Assembly (NCBI GenBank): GCA_021414065.1 | Contig: JAIOPE010000098.1 | Location: 1 to 64,000, forward strand | DNA from: Planctomycetota bacterium | Lineage (GTDB): Bacteria > Planctomycetota > JAJSAM01 > JAJVHW01 | Length of the DNA: 64,000 bases | Reading direction: 5' to 3' | Shown: positions 46,377 to 55,839 of the stretch, one piece after another | Layout of the letters: the number at the start of each line of letters is the position of its first letter | Numbering within the stretch: the first letter of the stretch is position 1 | Notes under the pieces: model-generated | The model's input: only the letters and a program-made list of their open reading frames with translations | Told to the model about the DNA's origin: nothing | The model's database searches: none | Program-made: the position numbers and the translations under genes

Positions 46377-48748
46377 GTTCAGCCGTTCGGACGGTCACCG
46401 AAGACGGCACGGCGGCGGAACTCGGATCGCTGTCGGCGAGCGCGTTGGCCCGGCTGATGAAGACCCTCGGCGTCACGCCGCAGAAGAACGCGGGGAAGAA
46501 CGCGCGCGAGGTCGCCCGCATCTTCCACCAGACCACGAAGGTCGAGACGTGCGTCGCCGAACTCGAAGGCGACTCGCACACGGTCTTCCTCGTGACCGCC
46601 CTGTCGGCTCCAGGCATGAGCATGGGCGCCGTCGAGGAACGCGCGTGGCTCCACGGCGGTGTATCGAAGGATCGTTGCCGAGCCGCGCTGCAGGACCTGG
46701 TGGAACGCGGCCTGATCGCGTCCGCGCCGGTGGGCGGAACGCTGGCGCTGGTCCCGCACATCACCGCCGCGTGTCCGAACGCGATCCGAACCTGGCTGGC
46801 CCGATCCGGGCCGCGCGACGCCGACCCGATCCCGAGAGGGTTCCTGATGGCCGCGATGGCGGCGCTCGTCATTGAGGACTGCCCGCGGGTCACACAGGAG
46901 TCGCGTCCGTACGCCCGCTGGCTCGACGACGCGAGGCGTCGGATGCTCCATCCGGCGTGCCCGCCCCACTCGACCGACCAGCTCTTCAACATCTGCGGGG
47001 CGGCGAAGTTCTGGCGCATCGACGGCGACGCCGCCGGGCGGCGCCTCGGTCTCGCGATGGCTGCGGCCGAGACGGCGCTTCGTCTCTCGCGCGAGGACCG
47101 GGAGTTCGCCGGTGCCGCAGCGCGGGGCGGCAGCACGAACCTGCTGATGTACGGCTGGGCGCTCGCGGAGCGCGCGTTCGCGGCGACGAAGTCGGACGAC
47201 GTCCCGTTCGAAGTCGCAGTCCGCTGCGCGCGGGAGATGGCCGGGCTCGAGTCGCAGATCTCCTACGGGATCGTGCCGTGGCAGGCAGACGACCCGGCGG
47301 CCGTCGCCGAGGCGCTCGGGTTTGCCGCCACCGCAGGGCACGTCCAGATCGCCCGTGGGAACGCCCTCACCACGTTCCGCCGCGCGCCGCCCGAGTCTGC
47401 CACGGGCCGCTGGACGGTGCTCCCGAGCTTCGACGTGCTCGTCCCCTGCGACACGCCGGCCGACGCCGTGCTCCGACTCGCAACCGTCGCGCGCCTCACA
47501 CGACTCGATCGCGTGGCAACGTTCACACTCGACCGCGCCTCCGTCGCACGCCGCGCGGCGGTCGGGGGAGTCACGGCGTCGGCCCTCGAGATCCTGGCGG
47601 AGCGCAGCGCGCACCCGCTGCCGGACGCCGTCGCAGCGTCGGTGGCGGACTGGGACCAGGCCCCGCCTGCGATGCAGGGGTTCATCGGCGGCGTGATCGT
47701 CACGAAGTCGGCGCAGCAGGCCGCGCTCGTTCGCGCCGACAGCGCCGGGCCGCGCGAGATCGCCCCCGGCGTGTTCTTCGTCGCTGAGACGCGGATGCAG
47801 CAAGTGCTCGACCGCATGCGCAAGCAGGGCGCCCAGGTCGGCACCGTCGAGCGGTCGTCCGTGTCCCCGGGCTTCCGCGAATCGGCGTCGTTGCCGGACT
47901 TCCTGGCCGACGCGGCTCGCTTCCGCAAGTCGCTCCATGCCGTCGTCACCGCGCCCGCGCCGAAGGCGGCGCCGGCCCTGTCCGCAACCGCCGACAGCAG
48001 TTTGGCCCTCGAGCCGGAGATCGCGGCGCTCGTCCAGATCGGCGCGATCGGCAGGGCCGGGCTTCGCACCGCGTTCCCGCACATCTTCGCCGCCGTCAGC
48101 ACACACCCCACGGCTCTGGAGCACGCCGCGCGACTGCCGAAGGCCCATCTCGCGGCGATCCCAAGGGGACGTCCGCCGCACGCGATCCGCGAAGACGTCG
48201 TGCGGTTGTCGCGCGCCTGGGTCGAGGACCTTCGTGAGACCAACGAGGCGATGGGAACCCACGAGGACTTCGAGGCCGCGCTCGAAGCAGACGGATTCAG
48301 GTTCGAGGATCTGGAGGACGAGGACGACGCGAACCTCGACGACGACAGCGAAGACGCCGCATCGCACAAGCCCCCGCAACACCCGCCGCTCCGGCTCGTG
48401 AAGCCGGCGGAGGCGCCCCCGCGCGCCGACGGCAAGCAGGCGGGCGGTGCGCCGACGTCGTCGTCGAAGACGTCGTCGAGCCCATCGTCGGCCAGCGCCT
48501 CGTCGTCGATCCCATGGGCCGTCCATCCCATCGGCGAACTCCGCCGCCGACTGCTCGACGCCGCAGCGTTGAAGGCGACCGTCGAGATCATGTACGTGAA
48601 CGGCGCGGGCCGTCAGCACGAGCGCGAGATCATCCCGGTGAAGATCACGACGAAGGGCGGCAACGACTGGCTCGAGTGTACGGAGCGAGCGCTGGCCGGG
48701 TCCACCCAGAGCCTCCGCCTCGACCGGATCTCGGCGATCCGCGGCTGA
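46373..48748 (+). CDS. helicase-associated (Helicase-C-3/WYL-like) partner of XPB
   Basis: The 791-residue protein starts at GTG 46373, inside the XPB stop codon. It has an N-terminal helical part, a winged-helix-like segment (GAVEERAWLHGGVSKDRCRA, near 80), a large helical core, and a helicase-C-3-like domain near 350-520 (VLPSFDVLVPCDTPADAVL, QQVLDRMRKQGAQVG). After an acidic then Ser-rich linker (DLEDEDDANLDDDSED; SSSKTSSSPSSASASSS) a WYL-like C-terminal domain (LKATVEIMYVNGAG) follows. This gene pair recurs in actinobacteria and planctomycetes. It may be the functional counterpart of archaeal Bax1, but no nuclease motif was seen. Confidence 0.8.
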   Translation: MSSAVRTVTEDGTAAELGSLSASALARLMKTLGVTPQKNAGKNAREVARIFHQTTKVETCVAELEGDSHTVFLVTALSAPGMSMGAVEERAWLHGGVSKDRCRAALQDLVERGLIASAPVGGTLALVPHITAACPNAIRTWLARSGPRDADPIPRGFLMAAMAALVIEDCPRVTQESRPYARWLDDARRRMLHPACPPHSTDQLFNICGAAKFWRIDGDAAGRRLGLAMAAAETALRLSREDREFAGAAARGGSTNLLMYGWALAERAFAATKSDDVPFEVAVRCAREMAGLESQISYGIVPWQADDPAAVAEALGFAATAGHVQIARGNALTTFRRAPPESATGRWTVLPSFDVLVPCDTPADAVLRLATVARLTRLDRVATFTLDRASVARRAAVGGVTASALEILAERSAHPLPDAVAASVADWDQAPPAMQGFIGGVIVTKSAQQAALVRADSAGPREIAPGVFFVAETRMQQVLDRMRKQGAQVGTVERSSVSPGFRESASLPDFLADAARFRKSLHAVVTAPAPKAAPALSATADSSLALEPEIAALVQIGAIGRAGLRTAFPHIFAAVSTHPTALEHAARLPKAHLAAIPRGRPPHAIREDVVRLSRAWVEDLRETNEAMGTHEDFEAALEADGFRFEDLEDEDDANLDDDSEDAASHKPPQHPPLRLVKPAEAPPRADGKQAGGAPTSSSKTSSSPSSASASSSIPWAVHPIGELRRRLLDAAALKATVEIMYVNGAGRQHEREIIPVKITTKGGNDWLECTERALAGSTQSLRLDRISAIRG

Positions 48749-48803
48749 GACGCGTCGCGCGACGGCAACCGTCGTCCCGGTAGACTGGTCCTCCGGGAAC
48801 CGC

Positions 48804-51497
48804 ATGGCACGCCTGAAGGTCCTGAAGGGAGCCGACGTCGGCGCCGCGCTTGCGCTGCCGGTCTACCCGTCCGTGCTCGGGCGCGACGAGGGTTGCGACC
48901 TGGTCGTGGACGATCCGCGGGCGTCGCGGCAGCACGCGTGCTTCCGCTTCTTCGACGACGCGTGGCAGGTGCGCGACCTCGAGACGTCGAACGGCACGTT
49001 CGTGAACGACCGGAAAGTCGCCGGTTGGACCGCGCTGCGAACCGGTGCCCGCGTGCGCGTCGGCCGCACGGAGCTCGTGTTCGAGGACGACGCGCAGGTC
49101 CCGCTCCCGGCCGAGCGGTCCTCCGTCGGTGCCGCGGGTCAGGTGGCGCCCACACCGCCCGACATCCCGCGGGACGTGGCGAATCCCGTTTCCCGCGTGC
49201 CGGTCATCCCGGGCCACGAGGTCTTCGAGCCGGTCGGCAAGGGCGCCACCGGCATCGTCTACCGCGGGCGCCAGTCGAACCTCGGCCGCGCGGTCGCGAT
49301 CAAGGTGCTCGACCCGTCGCTCGCCCGGGCAGCCGACTACGTGGAGCGCTTCGTCCGCGAAGCGCAGGCGGCGGCTGCGCTGTCGCATCCCCACGTGGTG
49401 CCGGTGTACGACGTCGGTGAGCACGGCGGCGTCCACTACTTCACGATGGAGTTCATGGAGGGCGGCACGGTCGAAGACCTGCTGCTCGCGGCGCCCGGCT
49501 CGCGACTCGCGTGGCGCGAGGCCGTGCGGATCGCCGGCGCTGCGGCGGCGGGCGTGGCCTACCTGCACGCGCAGGGGTTCGTCCACCGCGACATCAAGCC
49601 CGCGAACCTGCTCCTCGACGCGCGCCGCGACGTGAAGCTCGGCGACATGGGCACCGTCGTCCGCGCCGACGACCACGCCGCCCAACGCATCGGCACGCCG
49701 CACTTCATGTCGCCCGAGCAGGCGGGCCGCCGCCCTGTGACGCGCGCCTCCGACGTCTACTCGCTCGGTGCCACGCTGTACCGCATGCTCTCCGGCGCCA
49801 CGCCGCACCACGGCCGGGACCAGCGCGAGATCCTCGCAGACGTCGAATCCGGCACGCCGCCGCCGATCGAGCGCCTGTGTCCGGGCCTGCCCGACGAAGT
49901 CGTGCAGGTCGTTCACGAGATGATGGCCCGGGACCCTTCCGCGCGACCCGTCGACGCGGGCGACGTGGGGCGCCGACTCGAAGCCGCGCTGCTCGACATC
50001 CGCACGTCGCGCGACGAGTCGCGCCGCTCGCGCCGGTTCCGCAGCGAGGTGTCGTCGTGGGTCACGCCGCTCCTCATCCTGGCGGTGATCGGCGGCGTGC
50101 TCTGGTGGTACCGAGACCGCGTCGAACTCGCGGTGAAGTCGTTCTCCCGCGAGCGTCCTTCCGACAGCGCCGTCCGGGACGTTCCCACGCCGACCGCGCC
50201 TGCCACACCGGCCCAGCTTGCCGCCGCGACGTTCGCGGAGATCCGCGACCGGGAGAAGGCACTGGACCCGCCGACGCGCGGGAACGTCGCAACGACCGGC
50301 TCCTCGTGGCGCGCGATCGCCGACGACTACGCGCGCCTCGCGGAGGTCTTCCCGCTCGACGACGAGTGGGTCGTCCGGGGACACTGGCGGTCGCGCGCAA
50401 TCTACGCCGATCTCGCCGACGCCGGCGGAGGCGACGCGCAGAACGCCGCGTTCGCCGACCGCTGGGTCGCCCGCGCCCTCCGAGACGTCGGCGGCATCGA
50501 CGGAACGGGCCCGAGCGGTCAAGTCGTGCCGCCCGACACTGCGCCGGACGGTCGGCCGAGTGACTCACCATCGGATGCGGCCTCGCTGACGGCTCTCCGC
50601 GCCACCCGCGATGCGCTCCTCGCTCGCGCCGACGCCATGGTGGACGGCGGCCGCGTTCAGACCGCTCTCGACCTCGTCCTCGCGTGGGTCCGCGAGCAAC
50701 GCCTGCTCGCGAACCAACGTCTTGCGCCCAGTGCGGTCCACGAGACGATCGCGGGCGGCGTCCAGTGGATGCGCGCGACGACGCGCCGCGTCTCCGCGCG
50801 TCTTGAGAACGAGGTCGGTCGAGACCGCGTCTTGCTCCGCGCGCACCTGCCCGCATCGTCGTGCTTCTCTGCCGCGACGGCACCGGCGGCCGGCGCGCTC
50901 GACTTCGACAACGCAATCGCGCGCCTCGACGCGCTGAAGCCGCTCCTCCTCACCTATCTCGGCGCCGACCGACTCGACGCGCGCCGCGCCCGGCTCGTGG
51001 CGGAACGAACCGCGTGGGACGCCGTCAGCACCGTCGTCCGCGTCGTGCCGCCGTCGCCCGTCACGTCGCCCGCCAACAGCGCCGCGTGGCGCGACGCCGT
51101 GGCCGCCGCAATCACCGCCGCTCTCGATCGTGTCCCGCGCGAGCACCGCGGCCCGGCAATTCACATCCTGCTCGACGCCGGACGGATCGACGTCGCCCAG
51201 GCCGCGCTCGTGACGCACGCGGAACTCGATGCGGACACCGTGAGTACTCTACGCGCCGAGATCGCCGCCGCCCGCGCCCGCGCTGCTCTCGGTGCAACGC
51301 CGGACGCGACGACGCTGTCGGCCTTTCTCGCGCTGCACTCCGCGACCGACGCGAGTCTGTTGCGCGGCCCGTCCGCGCGAGTCGACCGCACCGCCGACGC
51401 GCACCCCGTCTTCACCCAGGACGAGACCGATCACTTCTACGAGACCTGGGGCGGCGTGCCGCCCGACAACGCAGGCGCGCGCTCCCGCCCGAAGTGA
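48804..51497 (+). CDS. FHA-domain serine/threonine protein kinase, membrane-anchored
   Basis: The 897-residue protein has an FHA domain (about 15-95; LGRDEGCDLVVDDPRASRQHA, NGTFVND) that binds phospho-threonine. The kinase domain (about 135-400) has GKGATGIVYRG, catalytic Lys in VAIKVL, HRDIKPANLL, and the Mg loop as DMG in place of DFG. One membrane helix (WVTPLLILAVIGGVLWW, about 418-435) leads to a C-terminal helical domain of 450 residues outside the membrane, where a signal might be read. Such kinases are abundant in Planctomycetota. Substrate unknown. It stands alone, convergent with the ADP-ribosylglycohydrolase gene. Confidence 0.93.
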   Translation: MARLKVLKGADVGAALALPVYPSVLGRDEGCDLVVDDPRASRQHACFRFFDDAWQVRDLETSNGTFVNDRKVAGWTALRTGARVRVGRTELVFEDDAQVPLPAERSSVGAAGQVAPTPPDIPRDVANPVSRVPVIPGHEVFEPVGKGATGIVYRGRQSNLGRAVAIKVLDPSLARAADYVERFVREAQAAAALSHPHVVPVYDVGEHGGVHYFTMEFMEGGTVEDLLLAAPGSRLAWREAVRIAGAAAAGVAYLHAQGFVHRDIKPANLLLDARRDVKLGDMGTVVRADDHAAQRIGTPHFMSPEQAGRRPVTRASDVYSLGATLYRMLSGATPHHGRDQREILADVESGTPPPIERLCPGLPDEVVQVVHEMMARDPSARPVDAGDVGRRLEAALLDIRTSRDESRRSRRFRSEVSSWVTPLLILAVIGGVLWWYRDRVELAVKSFSRERPSDSAVRDVPTPTAPATPAQLAAATFAEIRDREKALDPPTRGNVATTGSSWRAIADDYARLAEVFPLDDEWVVRGHWRSRAIYADLADAGGGDAQNAAFADRWVARALRDVGGIDGTGPSGQVVPPDTAPDGRPSDSPSDAASLTALRATRDALLARADAMVDGGRVQTALDLVLAWVREQRLLANQRLAPSAVHETIAGGVQWMRATTRRVSARLENEVGRDRVLLRAHLPASSCFSAATAPAAGALDFDNAIARLDALKPLLLTYLGADRLDARRARLVAERTAWDAVSTVVRVVPPSPVTSPANSAAWRDAVAAAITAALDRVPREHRGPAIHILLDAGRIDVAQAALVTHAELDADTVSTLRAEIAAARARAALGATPDATTLSAFLALHSATDASLLRGPSARVDRTADAHPVFTQDETDHFYETWGGVPPDNAGARSRPK

Positions 51498-51542
51498 GAC
51501 CGCCGGCGGCTCCCGCACCTGCGCGCCGCGCCGGTCTCCGCT

Positions 51543-52562
51543 TCAGCACCCCGGGTAGTTTGTCCAGTCCAACTCGCGTCCGTCCACGAAGTGCGACGCG
51601 AAGTCCTCCGCGAGTCGTTCGATCACGTCGCGGCCTTCGACCGCGTCGATCCACGCAGTCGGCAGCGCGCGAGCCCCGTGCGCCGCCCCGAGCAGTTGCC
51701 CCACCATCGACCCCGTGCTGTCGGAATCGCCGCTGTGGTTCACCGCGAGGAGGAGCGCCCGGCGAACGTCGGGTTCCACCAGCACGCAGTAGAACGCGAT
51801 CGCGAGCGCTTCTTCCGCGACCCAGCCGCCGCCGAGCGTCTCGAGGGTCTCCGGAGACACCGCCTTCGCCCCCACCGCATGATCGATCGCCGCGACGACC
51901 TCTCCGCCCTCGGGATCGTCGGCTGCGGCCTGACGAGCAGCGGCCACCGCATCCCGGATCGTCCCGCCCCTCACGAGCGTCGCAATCGCGAGCGCGAACG
52001 CCCCCGAAGCGATGAAGCCGGAGGGATGACCATGCGTGAGCGCCGCGAGATCGCACCCGAGACCGTACGGGTCGCTCGCCATCAGCCCGACCGGCGCCAC
52101 GCGCATCACGCCGCCGCAGCCCTTGCTGTTGTTCAACCGATCCTCGCGCGAGCCGAGCCGCCCGCGAAGTCCGGAGATGCAGGTGTTGCCTGGCGCCCGT
52201 CGGTGACGGAGCACCGGTTCATCGACGAGCCACCCGCGCGCGCCGTCGTCGAGCGCAGCGCGCAGGTCCGCCGCAGACTCGCCCTGCGTGTCCATCCAGC
52301 GCAGGTACGCGAACCGCACCACCGACGGCGGGTGACAGATCCCGCGCGACCGATACCGTTGCGACGCCCGGATCAGCCCTTCCGCCGTGAAGAGCGTCAT
52401 CTGCGTGTCGTCGGTGAACTCGCTGCCTGGACGCGTGACCCCGTCTGCGCCGTACTTCTTGCGGATGCTCGCAAGCGAGTCGAACTCGACCGGCGCACCG
52501 AGTGCGTCGCCGACCGCGCCGCCCAGGAAGACGCCTCGGATCTGATCGCGGGTGATGGTCAT
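51543..52562 (-). CDS. ADP-ribosylglycohydrolase (ARH/DraG family)
   Basis: The 339-residue enzyme starts at ATG 52562. It has GVFLGGAVGDALGAPVEF at the N-terminus, the Mg-binding FTDDTQMTL near 50, NNSKGCGGVMRVAP near 144, and the C-terminal HSGDSDSTGSMVGQLLGA near 286. Together these are the binuclear metal site of the DraG/ARH fold. It would remove ADP-ribose from protein or DNA. The full metal set is present so activity is likely. It lies 86 bp downstream of a broken AbiEii toxin frame, in the same direction. Confidence 0.93.
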   Translation of the reverse strand: MTITRDQIRGVFLGGAVGDALGAPVEFDSLASIRKKYGADGVTRPGSEFTDDTQMTLFTAEGLIRASQRYRSRGICHPPSVVRFAYLRWMDTQGESAADLRAALDDGARGWLVDEPVLRHRRAPGNTCISGLRGRLGSREDRLNNSKGCGGVMRVAPVGLMASDPYGLGCDLAALTHGHPSGFIASGAFALAIATLVRGGTIRDAVAAARQAAADDPEGGEVVAAIDHAVGAKAVSPETLETLGGGWVAEEALAIAFYCVLVEPDVRRALLLAVNHSGDSDSTGSMVGQLLGAAHGARALPTAWIDAVEGRDVIERLAEDFASHFVDGRELDWTNYPGC

Positions 52563-52648
52563 TCGCGCCACGGTACCGAACGCGGTCGGACAAGGCATGT
52601 CCGAGTGCGTGGGATCGAGTCGATCGACGGGCGGCATGCGCCTGCCGT

Positions 52649-53063
52649 CTACGCGGGCCCCCCAGCGGGTCGCCACGGCCCGCCCGGCTCCCAGCGGCCC
52701 GGCGCCACCGCGCGGCCGGCCGCGGCTTCCAGCACCGGGCCGAGGAACGTGCGGATGGCTTCGCCGACGACGGTGAACGCGGGCGGCGCGCCGGTGAGGC
52801 GGTTCGCGGCAAGGTAAGACCGCCAGTCCGACGCGTTGCGGTCGCTCTCGAAGAACGCCGGCGTCAGCGCATCCGAGATGGTCGCGGGGTACGGCGTGGC
52901 GCGCTTGGCGAAGGTCGCGGTGACGCGTCCGCGACAGGCGGTCGATGAGTCGCTCCGTCGCGTACCGCTCGAGGAGGCGCTGCACCGGATCGCCGCGCCG
53001 GTGCGCAAGCTGGGTCACGCGGTCGCGAACCGATTGCGCGAGGTTTCGGCGCTCCCGCGTCAA
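52649..53063 (-). pseudogene. AbiEii-type nucleotidyltransferase toxin with the centre deleted
   Basis: Directly after AbiEi, a TTG (53063, overlapping the AbiEi TGA) starts RNLAQSVRDRVTQLAHRRGD and LLERYATERLIDRLSR, the N-terminus of AbiEii. Around 52930 the match jumps to another frame and resumes as the AbiEii C-terminus: VTATFAKRATPYPATISDAL, RNASDWRSYLAANRLTG, and TFLGPVLEAAAG. The nucleotidyltransferase core of roughly 150-200 residues is missing, so no toxin can be made. Only N- and C-terminal pieces remain, joined by a deletion and frameshift. Confidence 0.68.
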
Positions 53064-53668
53064 GCGAGCACCGCCTCGAGGTACGGCTCGATCGAGCGGC
53101 CGACGTGGACGACATCGGCCGCGCTCAGGATGTCGGCGACCGACGCCTTGCGGGAGCGGATCGCGTCGGAGAGGGCCTCCATCGCGACGGCGAGTCCGAC
53201 CATCCGTCGGCGACGGAAGCAATCGACGACGGTCCGCGCAGGCGACGTCACTCGGAACGGCACCCCCTGCGCCACGCGCGCCTCGACGCCGTACGCCATC
53301 AGCGTTGGGGTCCACGCGACGTACTTCACAGCGACCGCGCGGACGCGGGGCGCCCGCGACCCGCGCGGGATCGCCATCCAGACGACCGGGGGCGACTGAG
53401 TGCCGATCTCATGGAAGCGCAGCGCCGACAGCAGGCATAGGACTCCATGGGGCACGGCGGCCGTCACCTGCGCAATCGTCTCCAGCTCGGTCGCCTCGTA
53501 GTCAACCACGCGATAGATCCCGCGATCGACCCGCACGACCTGGCCTTGACGCACCCACGTCACGACGGTGTCCGGAGCCACACCGCGGGCTGCCAGGTCC
53601 TGCGGACGGAAGAAGGCCGGGAGACCCAGGGTGCCAGGACCCGGCGCGGCGCAAGTCGAGCGCGTCAT
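53060..53668 (-). CDS. AbiEi-type antitoxin (type IV toxin-antitoxin)
   Basis: The 202-residue protein has the AbiEi N-terminal winged helix (LPAFFRPQDLAARG, TWVRQGQVVRVDRGIYRV) and the C-terminal AbiEi antitoxin domain (TSPARTVVDCFRRRRMVGLA). AbiEi represses the abiE promoter and counters the AbiEii nucleotidyltransferase in phage defence. The gene looks intact, but its toxin partner is broken, so it may now act only as a repressor. An inverted repeat about 220 bp upstream (53887-53914) could be its operator. Confidence 0.85.
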   Translation of the reverse strand: MTRSTCAAPGPGTLGLPAFFRPQDLAARGVAPDTVVTWVRQGQVVRVDRGIYRVVDYEATELETIAQVTAAVPHGVLCLLSALRFHEIGTQSPPVVWMAIPRGSRAPRVRAVAVKYVAWTPTLMAYGVEARVAQGVPFRVTSPARTVVDCFRRRRMVGLAVAMEALSDAIRSRKASVADILSAADVVHVGRSIEPYLEAVLA

Positions 53669-54057
53669 GGTGACAGCGTGTCGGAAATCGCTCACGTCCG
53701 CCTCGACGCGTCTACGTTTTCCGATGTTTCGAGCCTGTGGTGGATCGGTTCCGGGGGGAAGAGCGGCGCCTACCTGAGCCGACGGGACCCCATGAGCGAA
53801 CCTCGTAATCGTTGAGTGACGAGGCTCGGCCGGAGCCGCCATTCAAGCGAAGCGGCACATCCTCGAACAAGCCGCCGGACCGCCCCGCGTAGTTCAAGGA
53901 TGCCTGAACTGCGCGGGCGCCCGCACTTGAGCTCCACGGGTACGACGAATGCACCGCGGCGCCGGATCTCGCAGGACCGTGTGGGACTACGGCTGGGTCC
54001 ACCACCGGCGCCGCGGCGCCGCAAGCGAGCTCAGAACCAGCGGCCTCCGCGCGCGGC
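53669..54057. other. 389-bp intergenic region between tRNA-Glu and AbiEi
   Basis: No gene is called. It contains an inverted repeat, GCGTAGTTCA-N8-TGAACTGCGC (53887-53914, one mismatch in ten), a plausible AbiEi operator. A short minus-strand frame near 53800-54000 has no start or binding site. The region lies between a tRNA 3' end and an accessory toxin-antitoxin, a usual insertion spot, but no second copy of the tRNA end was found. Confidence 0.5.
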
Positions 54058-54135
54058 TGGTACCCCTAACCGGATTTGAACCGGTGTCCCAGCCTTGAGA
54101 GGGCTGTGTCCTAGACCGGGCTAGACGATAGGGGC
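54058..54135 (-). tRNA. tRNA-Glu (anticodon CTC)
   Basis: The minus strand reads GCCCCTA-TC-GTC at the 5' end, an anticodon arm CAGCC-CTCTCAA-GGCTG (anticodon CTC), a T arm ACCGG-TTCAAAT-CCGGT and the acceptor strand TAGGGGT with discriminator A and an encoded CCA (54060-54058). The first pair of the acceptor is G-U; all other stems are paired. CTC reads GAG codons, dominant in this GC-rich genome. gltX lies 4.2 kb away on the same strand. Confidence 0.93.
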
Positions 54136-54246
54136 ACGGCCGCAGCGCGGGGTCGGCATCGCACTTGGCGAGCCGATCCGCGAGCGAAGGGGCGATTGTG
54201 GAGGCCCGGACGGGCGGGTCAAGTAAGGAACGGGGCGGGGCGAACG

Positions 54247-55839
54247 TCAGCGCACGGTACGCACGAGTTCCCACGGATGGTCCGGGCTGGTCGGCACGAG
54301 TCGAACCCGCCAATGCGCGGCGGCCGCGGCGGCCGGTTGCGCAGCGACCGCGGCCGGTTGCCCGGCGGCGGCGGCCGGTTGCCCGGCATCCGCGTCGGTT
54401 GGCGCGGTCGGCACCGCCGACGGGCTGCCGACGGCGACCGGGCGGCCCAGATAGTGCTCGAGGACGAGGCGCGATCCGTCGTCGTCCACCCAGATCGGCT
54501 CGCCGGGCGGAAGACGGTCGCGAATCTCGCGCGCGGCGTCGCTCCACACGGTGCGTGGGTGGGACGAGCGCGTCGCCAGAAGCACAAGCAGCGCGGCCGC
54601 GAGCCACGGAACGCCAATGAAGTCGGCGCGCAGTCGGGCAACGAACCCCGCACCGGGGGTGGCACGAACTGTGTCGTGGACACGCTCGGAGTGAAGCGCC
54701 GCAAGCGACGCGAGCGTGACGAATCCGACCGCGCACAGGTGCACATAGCGGACGGGGCCCCACGGAACTCCTCCGATCGCGCCGGACAGAACCGACGCGG
54801 CGGGCACGCCGAGTCCCATCGCGAGGACGAATCGACGGGCGCGCGGGGCGGACTCACGGCTCCCCCGCCAAACGCAGGCGAGCCAGCCGACGGCCGCGAG
54901 CCCGAGTATCCCGTAGAGGTCGGGCCGCAGGTCCGATCCGATGAACGGGCGCGCGATGAACACGAGCAGTTCGCGCGGCCAGGCCCGTCGCGTCAACTCC
55001 TGGTGCTGCGGGGTGGCGCCGAGGAGAAGGGCGACGAGAAGGACGACACTCGCGGCGATCGCCAGCGCCGCTCGGCGCCCGGCACGCACGTCCCCACTCG
55101 CACTCGCACTCGCAGTTGCAGTCGCAGTTGCAGTCGCGGTCGCAGTTGCAGTTGCAGTCGCGCCGGCGGACGGCTCGCCCGGCGCGCCAACGATGGGCGG
55201 AGAGCTTGACTGCGCCTGTTGGCGCCGCGCCTCGAGCGCGACCCACACGGCAAGCGGCGCGGCGACGAAACCCCACGACGGGTGAATGAAGGGACCGATC
55301 GCGGCGGCGATCCAGAGGCGCCTCGGAATCCGTCCCTCGTCGAGCGCGGCGACGGCGCCGTCGGCGAGGACAAGGCACGCGAGGCCGAGAAGTGAGTACA
55401 TCCGAGCCTCGCGCGAGAGTTCAACGAGGACCGGGTGCAGCGCGAAGAGGACGAGTCCCCACCGGGCGGCCGATCCCGGGACGAGCCGCCGCAGGAGCGA
55501 GAACGCCGGTACGAGCAACGCCGCGCCGACGAGCGCCGACGGCAGGCGGAGCGACTCGGCGGAAATGCCGAACAGCGCGGTCCACGCGCGGAGGAGGAGG
55601 AAGTAGAGCGGGACGTGACCGGCGTGGAGTCGCTCGCCGGTGACGTCGCCGAGCGGAAGGGCCATCGTCTGGAGCGTGTGGACCTCGTCGCTCCAGAGGT
55701 CGTCTCGGCCGATCCAGAGAACGCGGACCGCAATCCCGACGGCGAGGCACGCCGCCAGGGCGATCCGGTCGATCCGTTCGAGGGGGCGGCGCACGAACGG
55801 AGTGTCGTCGCCGAGCCGGGACCGGCCCAGAGGTTCCAC
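54247..55839 (-). CDS. GT39/PMT-like membrane glycosyltransferase
   Basis: The 530-residue protein starts at GTG 55839 and has about 10-12 membrane helices. The first loop has the acidic pair of GT-C enzymes: WSDEVHTLQTM after a helix ending VLWIGRDDL. This is the PMT/ArnT layout using a lipid-linked sugar. An Ala-Thr dipeptide run (SAGATATATATATATATA) at about 228-250 is coded by hexanucleotide repeats, and a second Ala/Gln/Pro run lies near the C-terminus. It lies near a GT2 and a flippase gene on the same strand (181-bp gap), suggesting surface glycan assembly. A start further upstream cannot be excluded. Confidence 0.8.
   Translation of the reverse strand: MEPLGRSRLGDDTPFVRRPLERIDRIALAACLAVGIAVRVLWIGRDDLWSDEVHTLQTMALPLGDVTGERLHAGHVPLYFLLLRAWTALFGISAESLRLPSALVGAALLVPAFSLLRRLVPGSAARWGLVLFALHPVLVELSREARMYSLLGLACLVLADGAVAALDEGRIPRRLWIAAAIGPFIHPSWGFVAAPLAVWVALEARRQQAQSSSPPIVGAPGEPSAGATATATATATATATATASASASGDVRAGRRAALAIAASVVLLVALLLGATPQHQELTRRAWPRELLVFIARPFIGSDLRPDLYGILGLAAVGWLACVWRGSRESAPRARRFVLAMGLGVPAASVLSGAIGGVPWGPVRYVHLCAVGFVTLASLAALHSERVHDTVRATPGAGFVARLRADFIGVPWLAAALLVLLATRSSHPRTVWSDAAREIRDRLPPGEPIWVDDDGSRLVLEHYLGRPVAVGSPSAVPTAPTDADAGQPAAAAGQPAAVAAQPAAAAAAHWRVRLVPTSPDHPWELVRTVR
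55096..55161. repeat. eleven-unit hexanucleotide repeat inside the GT39-like gene
   Basis: Eleven successive 6-base units (ACTCGC x3, then AGTTGC/AGTCGC variants) encode an alternating Ala-Ser and Ala-Thr linker. Units of six keep the frame, so slippage would change linker length but not knock out the gene. Confidence 0.85.

Noticed and set aside
51498-51542. Hairpin between the kinase and ARH genes
   Set aside because: The possible GACCG/CGGTC pairing is short and imperfect.
53669-54135. tRNA-Glu as an active integration site
   Set aside because: No integrase and no second copy of the tRNA 3' end were found; only the broken AbiE locus hints at past insertion.
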